Shown: one piece after another, positions 8,401 through 14,633 of the stretch
Layout: each line of letters starts with the position of its first letter
Position numbering within the stretch: position 1 is the stretch's first letter
Assembly (NCBI GenBank): GCA_036736205.1
Contig: DAINMX010000140.1
Coordinates: 1 to 16,158 of the forward strand
Source of the DNA: XYA12-FULL-58-9 sp001798605
GTDB lineage: Bacteria; Myxococcota; XYA12-FULL-58-9
Length of the DNA stretch: 16,158 nucleotides
Direction of reading: 5' to 3'
The notes under the pieces: model-generated
Databases searched by the model: none
What the model saw: only the letters and a program-made list of their open reading frames with translations
Told to the model about the DNA's origin: nothing
Position numbers and translations under genes: made by a program

Positions 8401-8829
8401 ACCCCAACTCCAACAGCCGAGAGCGTCCAGGGTGCAGGTTGAAAGACTCCCCGCGGCACATTGGGTCTGGGTGTTCGAGTCACATGGATTGTTGCAGCCA
8501 AGGCACGCCCCAAGAATGTCATCGCAGCCATTGACACAAAGGGCAGGGGTTTGTGTGTAGACGCACTCTCCAGCCTTACATCCTGCGACCTCGCTGACGA
8601 CGAGATAGTCGCCGTCACATGAAACCGCTGGCGCCTGGCACGGACCGCAGTCACCCATGGCCACACAGACGAGGTCTTCGGGGTCGTTGGAACGCCAGGC
8701 GTAACCTTCCTCGCAACGCGCATCCCCGTCTTGGAGGACGCAGTGGTTCTTGGCCAGACATGGGCTCGATTCCTTCGATGCGCAGGCGGTGGCAAAGACA
8801 ATGAGGAGCGTGATCAAACTCTTCAACAT
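5482..8829 (-). CDS. Large lipoprotein with Cys-rich N-terminus and two beta-propeller regions
   Basis: The product has 1115 residues from the ATG at 8829, which begins a lipoprotein signal peptide (M-L-K-S-L-I-T-L-L-I-V-F-A-T-A-C, Cys16); a GAGG lies upstream. The frame extends 40 codons further but without a signal-like start. Residues about 16-176 hold roughly 20 Cys in small EGF/EB-like modules. From about 183 to 795 there are many blades of the type 'V/M-W-G-S-A-x-D-x-W/Y-A-x-G-x-x-G-x-x-L-H-F-D-G-x-x-W', e.g. residues 228-253 and 267-291, typical of myxobacterial propeller proteins. A second Cys cluster (about 800-865) separates a C-terminal region with YVTN-like repeats (I-V-H-F-D-V-A-T-E-T-E-L; V-D-L-A-T-G-E-V). 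It is probably an outer-membrane-anchored surface protein for binding or recognition. No enzymatic motif is visible. Confidence 0.9.
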   Translation of the reverse strand: MLKSLITLLIVFATACASKESSPCLAKNHCVLQDGDARCEEGYAWRSNDPEDLVCVAMGDCGPCQAPAVSCDGDYLVVSEVAGCKAGECVYTQTPALCVNGCDDILGACLGCNNPCDSNTQTQCAAGSLSTCTLDALGCWSWGEAEPCESGVCQDSHSCRDGPTISRDLCTVDGWCPVVPQPFGGALWALWSDGEILWVAAEDGGLYHYNGTSWSAFYLDFYEEVYAMWGSAANDIWAVGKAGLILHFDGSLWQRWPMLYQRDLHSVWGSAADNVYAAGDGVFLHFDGDSWSAPDDVWASGLIAGIDADNFCVAATTDRFNCWNGSNWVEEYGPYSGDVGNPSLTAMSVTAAGVFWAATLWGELLLRGDDGYWRPAATSHEDGDHVWASRDGSLWRLNDRDLQRQVDGSWQSELELPCDGAKLFEDNLGTTWVGGDCGFVSKLDDSDSEDASAWLQLSGFDQRFHHLENLAAGPDGSLWAAGDQTARFADGTWTFWQHEVAITNLEWIGSELMALGLTPSFEEQLLRWNGSGWQVLWQGTLDDPIYGAKLWGLSPEDVYVLVEPLHHWDGTSLEVVPNVGYVSGLHGLSAESLWGVRDTYTSIMRYDGDTWNTLYGHGWAGSALTSVWVFAEDDVWFHGDIGSFIHWDGTHFTGHPSPGLSFGDMMVPGAPGTLWAASQYSGNNSTLMYFDGHGWELQRHAAGAQIRDIAHTSLGTWLLGRGQLRFRQHPAEPCIPETANELCLGGGFSCGTWLTTDTCGHKRQVVCGDCSTGECSAAGHCVLAPAPILDCSTTGAGALATTGSVTLSGRDFVGLCGSEIVFVPASQNNSIVHFDVATETELHSLSFTEDVRQISVDQRTGTVVVRTESLVHLVALVGRVGLTAWQATSVALAGDAENMALGEPGELFVDVFRLLPGEHGMGQAVLQTVDLATGEVRHTTPYRGFQGGTMHYDAKARQLFVYGWYSLHKLAYDPREGLLHNLEEVDDLGDYCSAVLAPEAHKYVAYCSLNTVVVVDTDYMVHSTNGLLPSPFDNNSNDNRNRSFPAVALSGTELVVQKQDSLEWIDLSSFEVNATVALVACDPSTLGKPFYSQNGSILYAAAECSSEWQLRWIVP

Positions 8830-8957
8830 GGACGCCTCGATGTTCCGGCTTGCTGTTGTGGAACCGAAAGGACGGTACCGCAGCGGGGTGCCAGAGAAAA
8901 CCACATCTGTCGGCTTGGTCACTATTTGTCGAAGCCTTCCAGCAAACACTCACCACT

Positions 8958-8987
8958 CGAGCGCGCCGAGCTCGAGCGTGCCGAGCT
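8958..8987. repeat. Tandem 15-bp repeat
   Basis: CGAGCGCGCCGAGCT is followed directly by CGAGCGTGCCGAGCT, one mismatch in 15. Each unit contains GAGC-N4-GAGCT. It sits directly upstream of the candidate TTGACA box, so it could be a tandem activator or repressor site, or a simple slippage product. Confidence 0.6.
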
Positions 8988-9015
8988 TGACACCCCCGAG
9001 AGCCGCATGAACAAT
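8987..9015 (+). promoter_or_regulatory. Candidate sigma-70-like promoter
   Basis: TTGACA (8987-8992) matches the -35 consensus fully. It is followed after 17 bases by AACAAT (9010-9015), which matches 4 of 6 positions of the -10 box. It would transcribe the phosphoesterase gene with a leader of about 185 bases that includes the small reading frame at 9027-9197. The weak -10 keeps confidence low. Confidence 0.3.
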
Positions 9016-9197
9016 GGGTCCTGTGCTTGCTGGGCACGATAGGCGCGATAATCCTGGCACCCGTCGCCGTAGCCGGGGCCGGGGCCGAAGAGGGGTCGAA
9101 CACGATGACTTTTTCAATCACTTCATCCGAAGGCCACATTCTCGCCAAGGTTGAGTTGATCGGGACCTATCAGAAGAAGGCTATAGCCAATCGGTAA
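9007..9197 (+). pseudogene. Possible small exported protein gene with a frameshift near its start
   Basis: From 9021 to the TAA at 9195-9197 one frame reads like a signal peptide plus a short mature part: W-V-L-C-L-L-G-T-I-G-A-I-I-L-A-P-V-A-V-A, then G-A-G-A-E-E and T-M-T-F-S-I-T-S-S-E-G-H-I-L-A-K-V-E-L. This frame has no ATG or GTG start of its own upstream of the hydrophobic stretch. An ATG-AAC at 9007 is in the neighbouring frame, and one extra base between 9010 and 9015 would join the two into a standard export signal. Either the gene is broken by a 1-base deletion, the assembly has an error, or TTG 9027 is used. It may also be chance. I do not recognise a family. Confidence 0.35.
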
Positions 9198-9207
9198 GTC
9201 CAGACAG

Positions 9208-11196
9208 ATGGTTTCAAGGTCCGTGGAAAACAGTCATTACGCAGTCATGCTGGTAACCGTGGCGTTGCCCTTTTTGACCGGGGTTTCCAGCTGGTTGAGC
9301 TGCAATCCATCCAAAAGCACCCACGTGACCTCCGCCACAGGTGACGAATTTCGAGAGGGCGATCTTGTCTATCAGATCGATGGCGACGCAGCGTCAGAAT
9401 ATGAAGACGGCGATACCGGCAACGCGGACGAAGCACCTGTCGATCTTTGCGGCAACTCCGTTATCGATTCCAACGAGGCGTGTGACGATGGCGAGCTCAA
9501 TGGAACATATGGCCACTGCCGAAATGATTGTTTCGGCGTCGGTTCCCACTGTGGAGATGGGTCGGTAGACAGCGAGAATGAAGACTGCGACCGTGGGGAG
9601 CTTTACCGTGAGAAGTGCCCCTGCGATTCTGCGAATTGTGTTGCATGCGGACTGGATTGCCAATGGAGCGAGGGTCCATTTTCACGCTCCTGTGCGGGCG
9701 AGATCAATCCATGGGTGCAGCTTGTCTTGCCACAGAGCGCCTGGATTCTCTGGGAATCGACGGATCGGAGCGCTGTCGCGGTCCAGTGGGGAGCGGACAC
9801 CGATTTGAGCCAGAGCGCCGACGCCGATGGAACCTTGTCCGGATTGACCACATCGGTATTTGCCGTCCAACTCACGGAATTGGCACCGGCCACACGCTAC
9901 TACTACCGCGTCCCTGGAGCACCTGTTTTGGATTTTGTGACGCCAGCCCATCCCGAGGATGAGGTGCCCCTGCGTTTTGCGGTGATGAGCGATACCCAAC
10001 GTCACGAACTTTGGCCGAACAAACACTGGGAGATCATCCATCAGGGCGTGTTGTCGTTCATGGAAACAGAGCGAAGGCCCGAGCTACCAGCGGCCCTCAC
10101 GGCCGTCCTGATCCCAGGGGATCTCGTGGACAACGGCCTGACCATGTCTCAGTGGCAAGACCAATTTCTCGAACCCGCCGCGGATCTCATGGCGCACGTT
10201 CCGTATCTGCCGGCTTGGGGCAATCATGACAGAGTAACCCCAGCGACCGCACTCTACTTCCGACTACCGGGCAACAGCGATTCATCGATTTGCCGCGGTC
10301 GCATCTACCATCAAGACTTCTCCAATGTCCGGATCATTGCTCTCGACGAGTTCAATCCGGTGTGCATTGCCGAAGAGGTGCTATGGCTTCCCGGCGTTCT
10401 GGAGGATGCCGCAGACAATGAAATGATCGACTTCGTTTTTGTGCAGATTCACACGACCACCAAATCGGAGATGTGGACTGTTGGCGAAAACCCGGAGCTT
10501 GGATTTGTGGTAAACATGCTTGAGGAGTTCACCCGAACCAGCGGCAAACCAGCGATGCAACTTTACGGCCACACCCACGGCTACTCGCGCGGGCAATCAC
10601 GCGATGCACGTTTTCTGTGGGTGCAGGTTGCCACAGCCGGAGGCTCCCTTGATCGCTGGGGCCAAGAACCAACCAACGACTATGCTGAGTTCTCGGTCTC
10701 AACGGACGATTGGGGTTTTGTTTGGATCGAAACCTGGGCGGGTGATGATCCCCGTTTCCGTTTGCGCCGAATTAGTCGTGGTGACGATTCCCAGACTCTC
10801 AACAACGTGATTCTCGATGATCTGGTCATCCATCGATATGCGCTGCCACCCACCACACCACAGCCCCTTGCACCAACGAATGTCGTGGTCCTCTCCGGGA
10901 GCGAGATCACTCTCCAAGCCAGTGCCTATTCCGACACCGACGGCGAAAACCACGGGGCTTCGCACTGGCAAGTGAGCCAAGACTGTCCAAGTTTTGCATC
11001 GATTTTGCGTGAGCACTGGCGACAAAATGAGAACTGGTATTTTGATGTCGACACCCAGGCGGACGATGATCTCTGCGACGAACTTTTCACGGAATTGCCG
11101 CGTGGCACTCCCTTGTGTTGGCGAGTGCGCTATCGCGACGTCGGTTTGCTGTGGAGTGAATGGTCGAATGTCGCCACGTTTTCCCTGACTCCTTGA
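9208..11196 (+). CDS. Secreted purple-acid-phosphatase-like metallophosphoesterase
   Basis: The product has 662 residues. An N-terminal hydrophobic segment (about 11-30) ends at W-L-S-C32, so it is exported and possibly a lipoprotein; an internal ATG at 9247 is an alternative start. Residues 80-151 are two DUF4215-like Cys modules (C-G-N-S-V-I-D-S-N-E-A-C-D-D-G; C-G-D-G-S-V-D). Residues about 165-245 resemble the Fn3-like domain in front of purple acid phosphatases (L-A-P-A-T-R-Y-Y-Y-R-V). The calcineurin-like core has S-D262-T-Q264, G-D305-L-V-D-N, G-N339-H340-D341, His415 and G-H455-T-H457. The usual DxH of motif I is DxQ, seen in some family branches. A C-terminal Fn3-like extension (about 555-662, with C-W-R-V-R-Y-R-D) follows. 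It likely cleaves extracellular phosphoesters; the substrate is unknown. Shine-Dalgarno support is weak for both starts. Confidence 0.87.
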   Translation: MVSRSVENSHYAVMLVTVALPFLTGVSSWLSCNPSKSTHVTSATGDEFREGDLVYQIDGDAASEYEDGDTGNADEAPVDLCGNSVIDSNEACDDGELNGTYGHCRNDCFGVGSHCGDGSVDSENEDCDRGELYREKCPCDSANCVACGLDCQWSEGPFSRSCAGEINPWVQLVLPQSAWILWESTDRSAVAVQWGADTDLSQSADADGTLSGLTTSVFAVQLTELAPATRYYYRVPGAPVLDFVTPAHPEDEVPLRFAVMSDTQRHELWPNKHWEIIHQGVLSFMETERRPELPAALTAVLIPGDLVDNGLTMSQWQDQFLEPAADLMAHVPYLPAWGNHDRVTPATALYFRLPGNSDSSICRGRIYHQDFSNVRIIALDEFNPVCIAEEVLWLPGVLEDAADNEMIDFVFVQIHTTTKSEMWTVGENPELGFVVNMLEEFTRTSGKPAMQLYGHTHGYSRGQSRDARFLWVQVATAGGSLDRWGQEPTNDYAEFSVSTDDWGFVWIETWAGDDPRFRLRRISRGDDSQTLNNVILDDLVIHRYALPPTTPQPLAPTNVVVLSGSEITLQASAYSDTDGENHGASHWQVSQDCPSFASILREHWRQNENWYFDVDTQADDDLCDELFTELPRGTPLCWRVRYRDVGLLWSEWSNVATFSLTP

Positions 11197-11229
11197 CCGC
11201 GAGAGAGCACGACGGCGGCTCCCGATTGA

Positions 11230-11288
11230 CGAACAACACACCTGGCCCATGGTTTCAATCGGACGTCTTGGCGAACAACACATTTGGC
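11230..11288. repeat. Spaced direct repeat, 17 bp, downstream of the phosphoesterase
   Basis: CGAACAACACACCTGGC at 11230-11246 recurs as CGAACAACACATTTGGC at 11272-11288 (15 of 17 identical), 42 bp apart. A 10-bp palindrome CTAGGCCTAG follows at 11291-11300. This lies in the 231-bp gap between convergent genes. It may reflect a local duplication or a small repeat family. Confidence 0.55.
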
Positions 11289-11340
11289 TACTAGGCCTAG
11301 CACACGGAACGGCGTGACCAGCAACGACTACGGCGATTGG

Positions 11341-11362
11341 ACGGGAAGCTTCATCTTCCCGT
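11341..11362. terminator. Perfect 8-bp hairpin between convergent genes
   Basis: ACGGGAAG (11341-11348) pairs perfectly with CTTCCCGT (11355-11362) across the loop CTTCAT. It lies between the stop codons of the convergent phosphoesterase and coiled-coil genes, where a bidirectional terminator is expected. No T-run follows on either side, so it is not a classical intrinsic terminator. Confidence 0.45.
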
Positions 11363-11427
11363 AGGTTACACGCACTCGGCGAGGGTCGATTTCCTCCCCC
11401 ACGCGAAGATGCCCTTTGGTTCGAGGA

Positions 11428-12219
11428 TTACGGTTGGTCCGCAGCTTCTTCGGCGACGACGCGTTCAGCGTCGGCGGTGACGTCGGCCAGCGCCAAATTG
11501 GCAGCGGAGATGAGCTCGGCAGTTCTGTGTTCTGCCGTGGCAATAGTCTCGGCGGCCTTTTGTTCGGCGGCCGCGATGGCTTCCGCGAGTTTTTGTTCGG
11601 CTGCCGCCTTCTCTCTTTCCAGGGCCGCCTCAGCGTCGGCGGAAGCGATCGCTGCCTTTTGCACGCCCATGATTCGGGCTGTCTCTGCCTTATTCACCCG
11701 CGGCGGCAGGTTGGCCACGGTCGCCTTGGTCTCCTCGGCCTTTGCCTTGGCTGCAGCAATTTTCCCATCGGCCGTGGTTTTGGCTGCGGCCTTCTGCGCT
11801 TCGGCTTTGGTTTTGGCTGCGGCTCTCTTTTCATCGGCCTGGGTCTTGGCGTTCTTTTTGGCCTCTAGCAATTTCTCTTTGGCGGCCTTCTTGTCTTCTT
11901 CCCGTTTAGCCTTGGCCGCTTTCTTGTGCTCAGCTGCGGATTCCTTGGCCGTCTTTTTAAGCGCTGCCTTGTTGGCCTTTGTATCTGCTTTTGCCTCTGC
12001 GTTGTCTGCCTTCTTCTCTTCCTTGACCGCGGCTTTCTCAGCCTTCTTCTCTTCCTTGACCGCGGCTTTCTCAGCCTTCTTCTCTTCTTTGATCTCGGTT
12101 GTCACGGACTTTTTCTGCTGGCCTGGCGCACCTGTGGGTGGCTGCGCGAACGATCGGACAGGCAGGCAGAGGAGTGAACCGGCGGCGACAACCATCAACG
12201 TTCTCAAGTGCATGTGCAT
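11428..12219 (-). CDS. Exported Ala/Lys/Glu-rich coiled-coil protein
   Basis: This 263-residue protein has a Sec signal peptide (M-H-M-H-L-R-T-L-M-V-V-A-A-G-S-L-L-C-L-P, cleavage probably after S-F-A, residue 25). The mature part is almost entirely A, K, E, T and D. Residues about 35-75 are 11-residue repeats (E-E-K-K-A-E-K-A-A-V-K), the period expected of an extended right-handed or heptad-variant coiled coil. The Lys-rich first half gives way to an Ala/Glu-rich second half (about 190-263, with A-E-Q-K-x-A-E-x-I-A-x-A repeats). It resembles periplasmic structural or scaffold proteins by composition only; no family is assignable. AGAGAG lies five bases before the ATG at 12219; ATG 12213 is also in frame. 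A TATAAT box upstream supports expression. A long antisense frame over it (11477-12223) is a by-product of the composition. Confidence 0.8.
   Translation of the reverse strand: MHMHLRTLMVVAAGSLLCLPVRSFAQPPTGAPGQQKKSVTTEIKEEKKAEKAAVKEEKKAEKAAVKEEKKADNAEAKADTKANKAALKKTAKESAAEHKKAAKAKREEDKKAAKEKLLEAKKNAKTQADEKRAAAKTKAEAQKAAAKTTADGKIAAAKAKAEETKATVANLPPRVNKAETARIMGVQKAAIASADAEAALEREKAAAEQKLAEAIAAAEQKAAETIATAEHRTAELISAANLALADVTADAERVVAEEAADQP
12008..12095 (-). repeat. 33-bp tandem repeat, about 2.7 copies, in frame
   Basis: Two identical 33-bp units (12008-12040 and 12041-12073) and a third partial unit (12074-12095) lie in the coiled-coil gene. Each encodes one 11-residue repeat (E-K-A-A-V-K-E-E-K-K-A in some phase). 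Identity between the units indicates recent slippage that keeps the frame. Confidence 0.9.
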
Positions 12220-12272
12220 GTGAACTCTCTTTGGTAAAGAGGAAGCGAAGTCAATACGAGTCTTGAGCTTGT

Positions 12273-12299
12273 ATTATAACGTGTCACAAATCGAGGCAA
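12273..12299 (-). promoter_or_regulatory. Sigma-70-like promoter for the coiled-coil gene
   Basis: On the minus strand a perfect TATAAT (12278 down to 12273) lies about 54 bases before the ATG at 12219, with TTGCCT (12299 to 12294) 15 bases upstream as a weak -35. The DNA around it is locally AT-rich. Transcription would start near 12266, giving a leader of about 47 bases. Confidence 0.5.
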
Positions 12300-12455
12300 C
12301 CGCGTGCCTTCAATTCATCGATATCGACCGTCGAACTTGAACAAGGGCTCATTGACCGATGGGAGGTCCGCGGCGTCATCAAAGTCCCGCCAGAGCCCCG
12401 ACGCCAATGTACTCCAATGACCAAGACGGTCACGGACGTCACGGACAACCTGCGG

Positions 12456-12482
12456 TTGACCAACGGTTCGGGCGGTTATAGT
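12456..12482 (+). promoter_or_regulatory. Sigma-70-like promoter for the DUF2238 gene
   Basis: TTGACC (12456-12461) and TATAGT (12477-12482), each 5 of 6 to consensus, are 15 bases apart, a little short. Transcription would begin near 12489, after the in-frame GTG at 12481, so the start at ATG 12517 is favoured. Upstream, TCACGGACG/TCACGGACA (12430-12447) is a 9-bp tandem repeat. Confidence 0.4.
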
Positions 12483-12496
12483 GGTTGAGCTTTCCG

Positions 12497-12532
12497 ATGT
12501 CGGAGTCACCCGTCACATGTCGGAGTCACCCG
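12497..12532 (+). repeat. 20-bp tandem duplication across the start codon of the DUF2238 gene
   Basis: ATGTCGGAGTCACCCG occurs at 12497-12512 and 12517-12532, exactly 20 bp apart. Both copies begin with ATG, but 20 is not a multiple of three, so the first ATG is out of frame with the gene. It would give a 21-residue peptide that overlaps the true start and ends at a TAG inside the gene. Confidence 0.85.
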
Positions 12533-13194
12533 AAAGACACCTGCATGATCACCAACCCGTAGGCCATCGGTTACCTGTTGTTCTGGGGCTCATTTTTGGC
12601 GTGGTGAGTCTTGTCAGTCTTTTCGACCCTCCAGCGGGCAGGTTCAACTGGTTTTTGGAGCTTTTTCCCGCAATTGTCGGCATTGGTGTGCTGGTTGTCA
12701 GCTATCGCAGATTTCCCATGTCCCCGATCATCTATTGGTGCGTGTTCTTGCACGTGCTGATCCTTTTGTACGGCGGACATTACTCCCATGCAGAAACGCC
12801 ACTGGGGAATTGGGCAAAGGATGCCTTTGATTTGAATCGGAATCACTACGACCGTGTGGGGCACCTGGCGCTCGGGTTCTTTCCCGCGCTCATCATTCGC
12901 GAGGTACTGTTGCGCAAAACACCCCTGCGGCACGGAGGCTGGTTGGTCTTCATCATTCTGTCAATCGTGCTCGCGATTGCGGCGTTTTGGGAACTGCTCG
13001 AGTGGTGGGTCACCCTCGTGGTTGCGGGTGATGTGGGTACGGCTTTCCTCGGCAGTCAGGGCGATATCTGGGATGCCCAGTGGGACATGTTTCTGGCACT
13101 GGTGGCCGGCGCTATTTCTTTGTTCCTATTGTCGCGTGCGCATGACCGCTCCATGCAGGCCGCCGCAATCCCAGCCACCCAGCCAACAGGGTGA
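12517..13194 (+). CDS. DUF2238 (YjdF-type) integral membrane protein
   Basis: The product has 225 residues with about six membrane segments (roughly 19-36, 46-63, 70-87, 115-131, 141-166 and 187-206). The conserved family blocks are complete: G-G-H-Y-S-H-A-E-T-P (86-95), N-H-Y-D-R-V-G-H (109-116), E-W-W (162-164) and L-G-S-Q-G-D-I-W-D-A-Q-W-D-M (178-191). This matches the DUF2238/YjdF family of inner-membrane proteins, which has no established biochemical role. ATG 12517 is preferred because the candidate promoter places the mRNA start after GTG 12481; GGAG at 12502-12505 is 11 bases upstream. The C-terminal 20 residues are a polar tail. Neighbours give no clue to function. Confidence 0.88.
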   Translation: MSESPERHLHDHQPVGHRLPVVLGLIFGVVSLVSLFDPPAGRFNWFLELFPAIVGIGVLVVSYRRFPMSPIIYWCVFLHVLILLYGGHYSHAETPLGNWAKDAFDLNRNHYDRVGHLALGFFPALIIREVLLRKTPLRHGGWLVFIILSIVLAIAAFWELLEWWVTLVVAGDVGTAFLGSQGDIWDAQWDMFLALVAGAISLFLLSRAHDRSMQAAAIPATQPTG

Positions 13195-13206
13195 GCGATG
13201 GCGGAT

Positions 13207-13223
13207 TTCAACCGCAGGTTGAA
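13207..13223. terminator. Perfect 7-bp hairpin after the DUF2238 gene
   Basis: TTCAACC (13207-13213) pairs with GGTTGAA (13217-13223) across GCA, starting 12 bases past the DUF2238 stop. The gene it follows is convergent with glgC. There is no T-run, so termination is plausible but unproven. The remaining gap to 13339 shows no gene. Confidence 0.35.
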
Positions 13224-13339
13224 GGCAGTTCAGCGCGGTGCTTGGATGTTGCAGCCGGGCAGGGCGCCCCTAAGCCTTACGACGCCAGCCATGGTGACTG
13301 CCGTGTTGCGCAGATCCAAGTAAGTGTGACGGGGACCCA

Positions 13340-14599
13340 TCAGATCACCGTGCCGCTTCTGACGACTGCGTCTTTCGGAATGACCACAATGCCGTCGCGC
13401 ACATAGTGATTTGCCCCATCAGCATCCGCGGCGTCGTGATGATCGCGAATGATGACCTCGTCGCCGATGCGAGCGTTTTTGTCGACAATGGTTCGTTCGA
13501 GTCGACAATCCTTGCCGATGCCGATCCTCGGTCTGCCCGCCTCTGGCTGGGCCGAAGCCTCATAGAAGTCGGCACCGCTGACGATGCTGTCCTGGATCAC
13601 CGTGCCCGGCCCGATGATAGAGCGAATGCCGATGACGGACCGCTCGATGCGGCTTCCCTCCAGGATGCAACCCTCGGCCAAGATCGAATCGACCACATGG
13701 CATTCGTGGAGCTTCGATGGCGGCAACATGCGTGCGTGGGTATAGATTGGATTGTCCGCATCGTAGACGCCGAGCTCGGGAGCGAGACGCATGAAATCCA
13801 TGCTCCCCTGATAGTAGGAGCGAATTGTTCCGAGATCGGCCCAGTAGCCATCGAACCGGTAGGCAAAGACGTTACCCCTCTCGACCGCTGGCGGTATGAT
13901 CTCGCGGGCGAAGTCCACCTGGTCAGGGTTGTCGAGCAGCAACTCAAACAGCGCATTGCGCTCAAACAAGTAGACGCCCATGGATGCGAGGTAGCGCCTA
14001 TCGGAAACCGCGCCGGTCACGGTGCCAACGTCCGCGGACAAGTCGACGAGCTCCTCCCCGCTCGGTTTCTCCACCAGCCGTTCGATGCGGCCGTTCGCTG
14101 CCACTTGCATGATTCCAAATCGTTCAGCGTCCACCGCGCCCACTGGGGTTGCGCCCAGGGTGATGGTTGCGTTCTGCTGGCAGTGGAAGTCGATCAAGGG
14201 TCGGTAATCCATGCGGTAGAGGTGGTCGCCCGAGAGGACCAACAGGTGCGTAAATCCGTACCCATCGAGGTGCGGCAGAACTTGTCGAACAGCGTCGGCA
14301 GTGCCTTGATACCAGTGCTGCGACGTCGGTGTTTGCGCGGCCGCGAGGATCTCGACGAACCCCTTGCTAAAGATGCTGAAGCGATAGGTTTGGCTGATGT
14401 GATTGTTGAGCGAAGCAGAGTTGTATTGGGTGAGGATCATCACCCGGTTGAGTCCCGAGTTGATGCAATTGCTGGTAGTCACGTCGATGAGCCGATACCT
14501 GCCCGCGAGAGGGACCGCTGGCTTGGACCGCATCCTGGTGAGTGGAAACAACCGGGTGCCAGCACCGCCGCCCAGAATCACCACAAGAATTTCTTTCAT
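13340..14599 (-). CDS. glgC: Glucose-1-phosphate adenylyltransferase (ADP-glucose pyrophosphorylase)
   Basis: GlgC makes ADP-glucose and pyrophosphate from glucose-1-phosphate and ATP, the committed step of bacterial glycogen synthesis, in the cytoplasm as a tetramer. At 419 residues it has the usual length. Visible blocks are G-G-G-A-G-T-R-L-F-P-L-T (10-21), K-P-A-V-P-L-A-G-R-Y-R-L-I-D (26-39), W-Y-Q-G-T-A-D-A-V-R-Q (96-106), S-G-D-H-L-Y-R-M-D-Y (123-132), E-K-P-S-G (177-181), S-M-G-V-Y-L-F (206-212) and G-Y-W-A-D-L-G-T-I (251-259), then a left-handed beta-helix domain (about 285-419). The motif style (S-N-C-I-N-S-G-L-N-R-V-M-I-L-T-Q-Y-N-S-A-S-L-N) is the cyanobacterial/plant type rather than the enterobacterial type. 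No other glg gene is in the window. It may be co-transcribed with the Cys-rich lipoprotein 61 bp upstream. The Shine-Dalgarno site is weak. Confidence 0.96.
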   Translation of the reverse strand: MKEILVVILGGGAGTRLFPLTRMRSKPAVPLAGRYRLIDVTTSNCINSGLNRVMILTQYNSASLNNHISQTYRFSIFSKGFVEILAAAQTPTSQHWYQGTADAVRQVLPHLDGYGFTHLLVLSGDHLYRMDYRPLIDFHCQQNATITLGATPVGAVDAERFGIMQVAANGRIERLVEKPSGEELVDLSADVGTVTGAVSDRRYLASMGVYLFERNALFELLLDNPDQVDFAREIIPPAVERGNVFAYRFDGYWADLGTIRSYYQGSMDFMRLAPELGVYDADNPIYTHARMLPPSKLHECHVVDSILAEGCILEGSRIERSVIGIRSIIGPGTVIQDSIVSGADFYEASAQPEAGRPRIGIGKDCRLERTIVDKNARIGDEVIIRDHHDAADADGANHYVRDGIVVIPKDAVVRSGTVI

Positions 14600-14633
14600 G
14601 ATTGTAGCGCACTCTAGAGTAGATCCGCGACCA

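Larger units (their letters stand above)
8830..9207. other. Divergent intergenic region between propeller lipoprotein and phosphoesterase
   Basis: This 378-bp stretch separates the divergent lipoprotein and metallophosphoesterase genes. It contains a tandem 15-bp repeat (8958-8972 and 8973-8987, 14 of 15 identical), a possible sigma-70 promoter on the plus strand (see 8987-9015), and a reading frame that may be a damaged small exported-peptide gene (9007-9197). No promoter could be assigned with confidence for the minus-strand gene. Confidence 0.6.

Noticed and set aside
8830..8949. The 40-codon N-terminal extension of the propeller lipoprotein
   Set aside because: It precedes a complete lipoprotein signal peptide and has no signal-like character of its own.
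11477..12223. A 248-codon plus-strand open frame over the coiled-coil gene
   Set aside because: It is the antisense of an Ala/Lys-rich gene with repeats, giving an Ala/Ser/Phe-rich translation without a sensible start context. The minus strand has the promoter, ribosome site and signal peptide.
12315..12509. A 64-codon minus-strand frame (ending F-K-F-D-G-R-Y-R) upstream of the DUF2238 gene
   Set aside because: It runs through two candidate promoters and the 20-bp duplication, has no ribosome site and no family match I recognise. A decayed gene remnant is possible but not supported.
13406..14617. A 403-codon plus-strand open frame covering glgC
   Set aside because: It lies exactly antisense to glgC, whose motifs are unmistakable. 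The frame is open because of codon bias, and its translation shows no domain or export signal.
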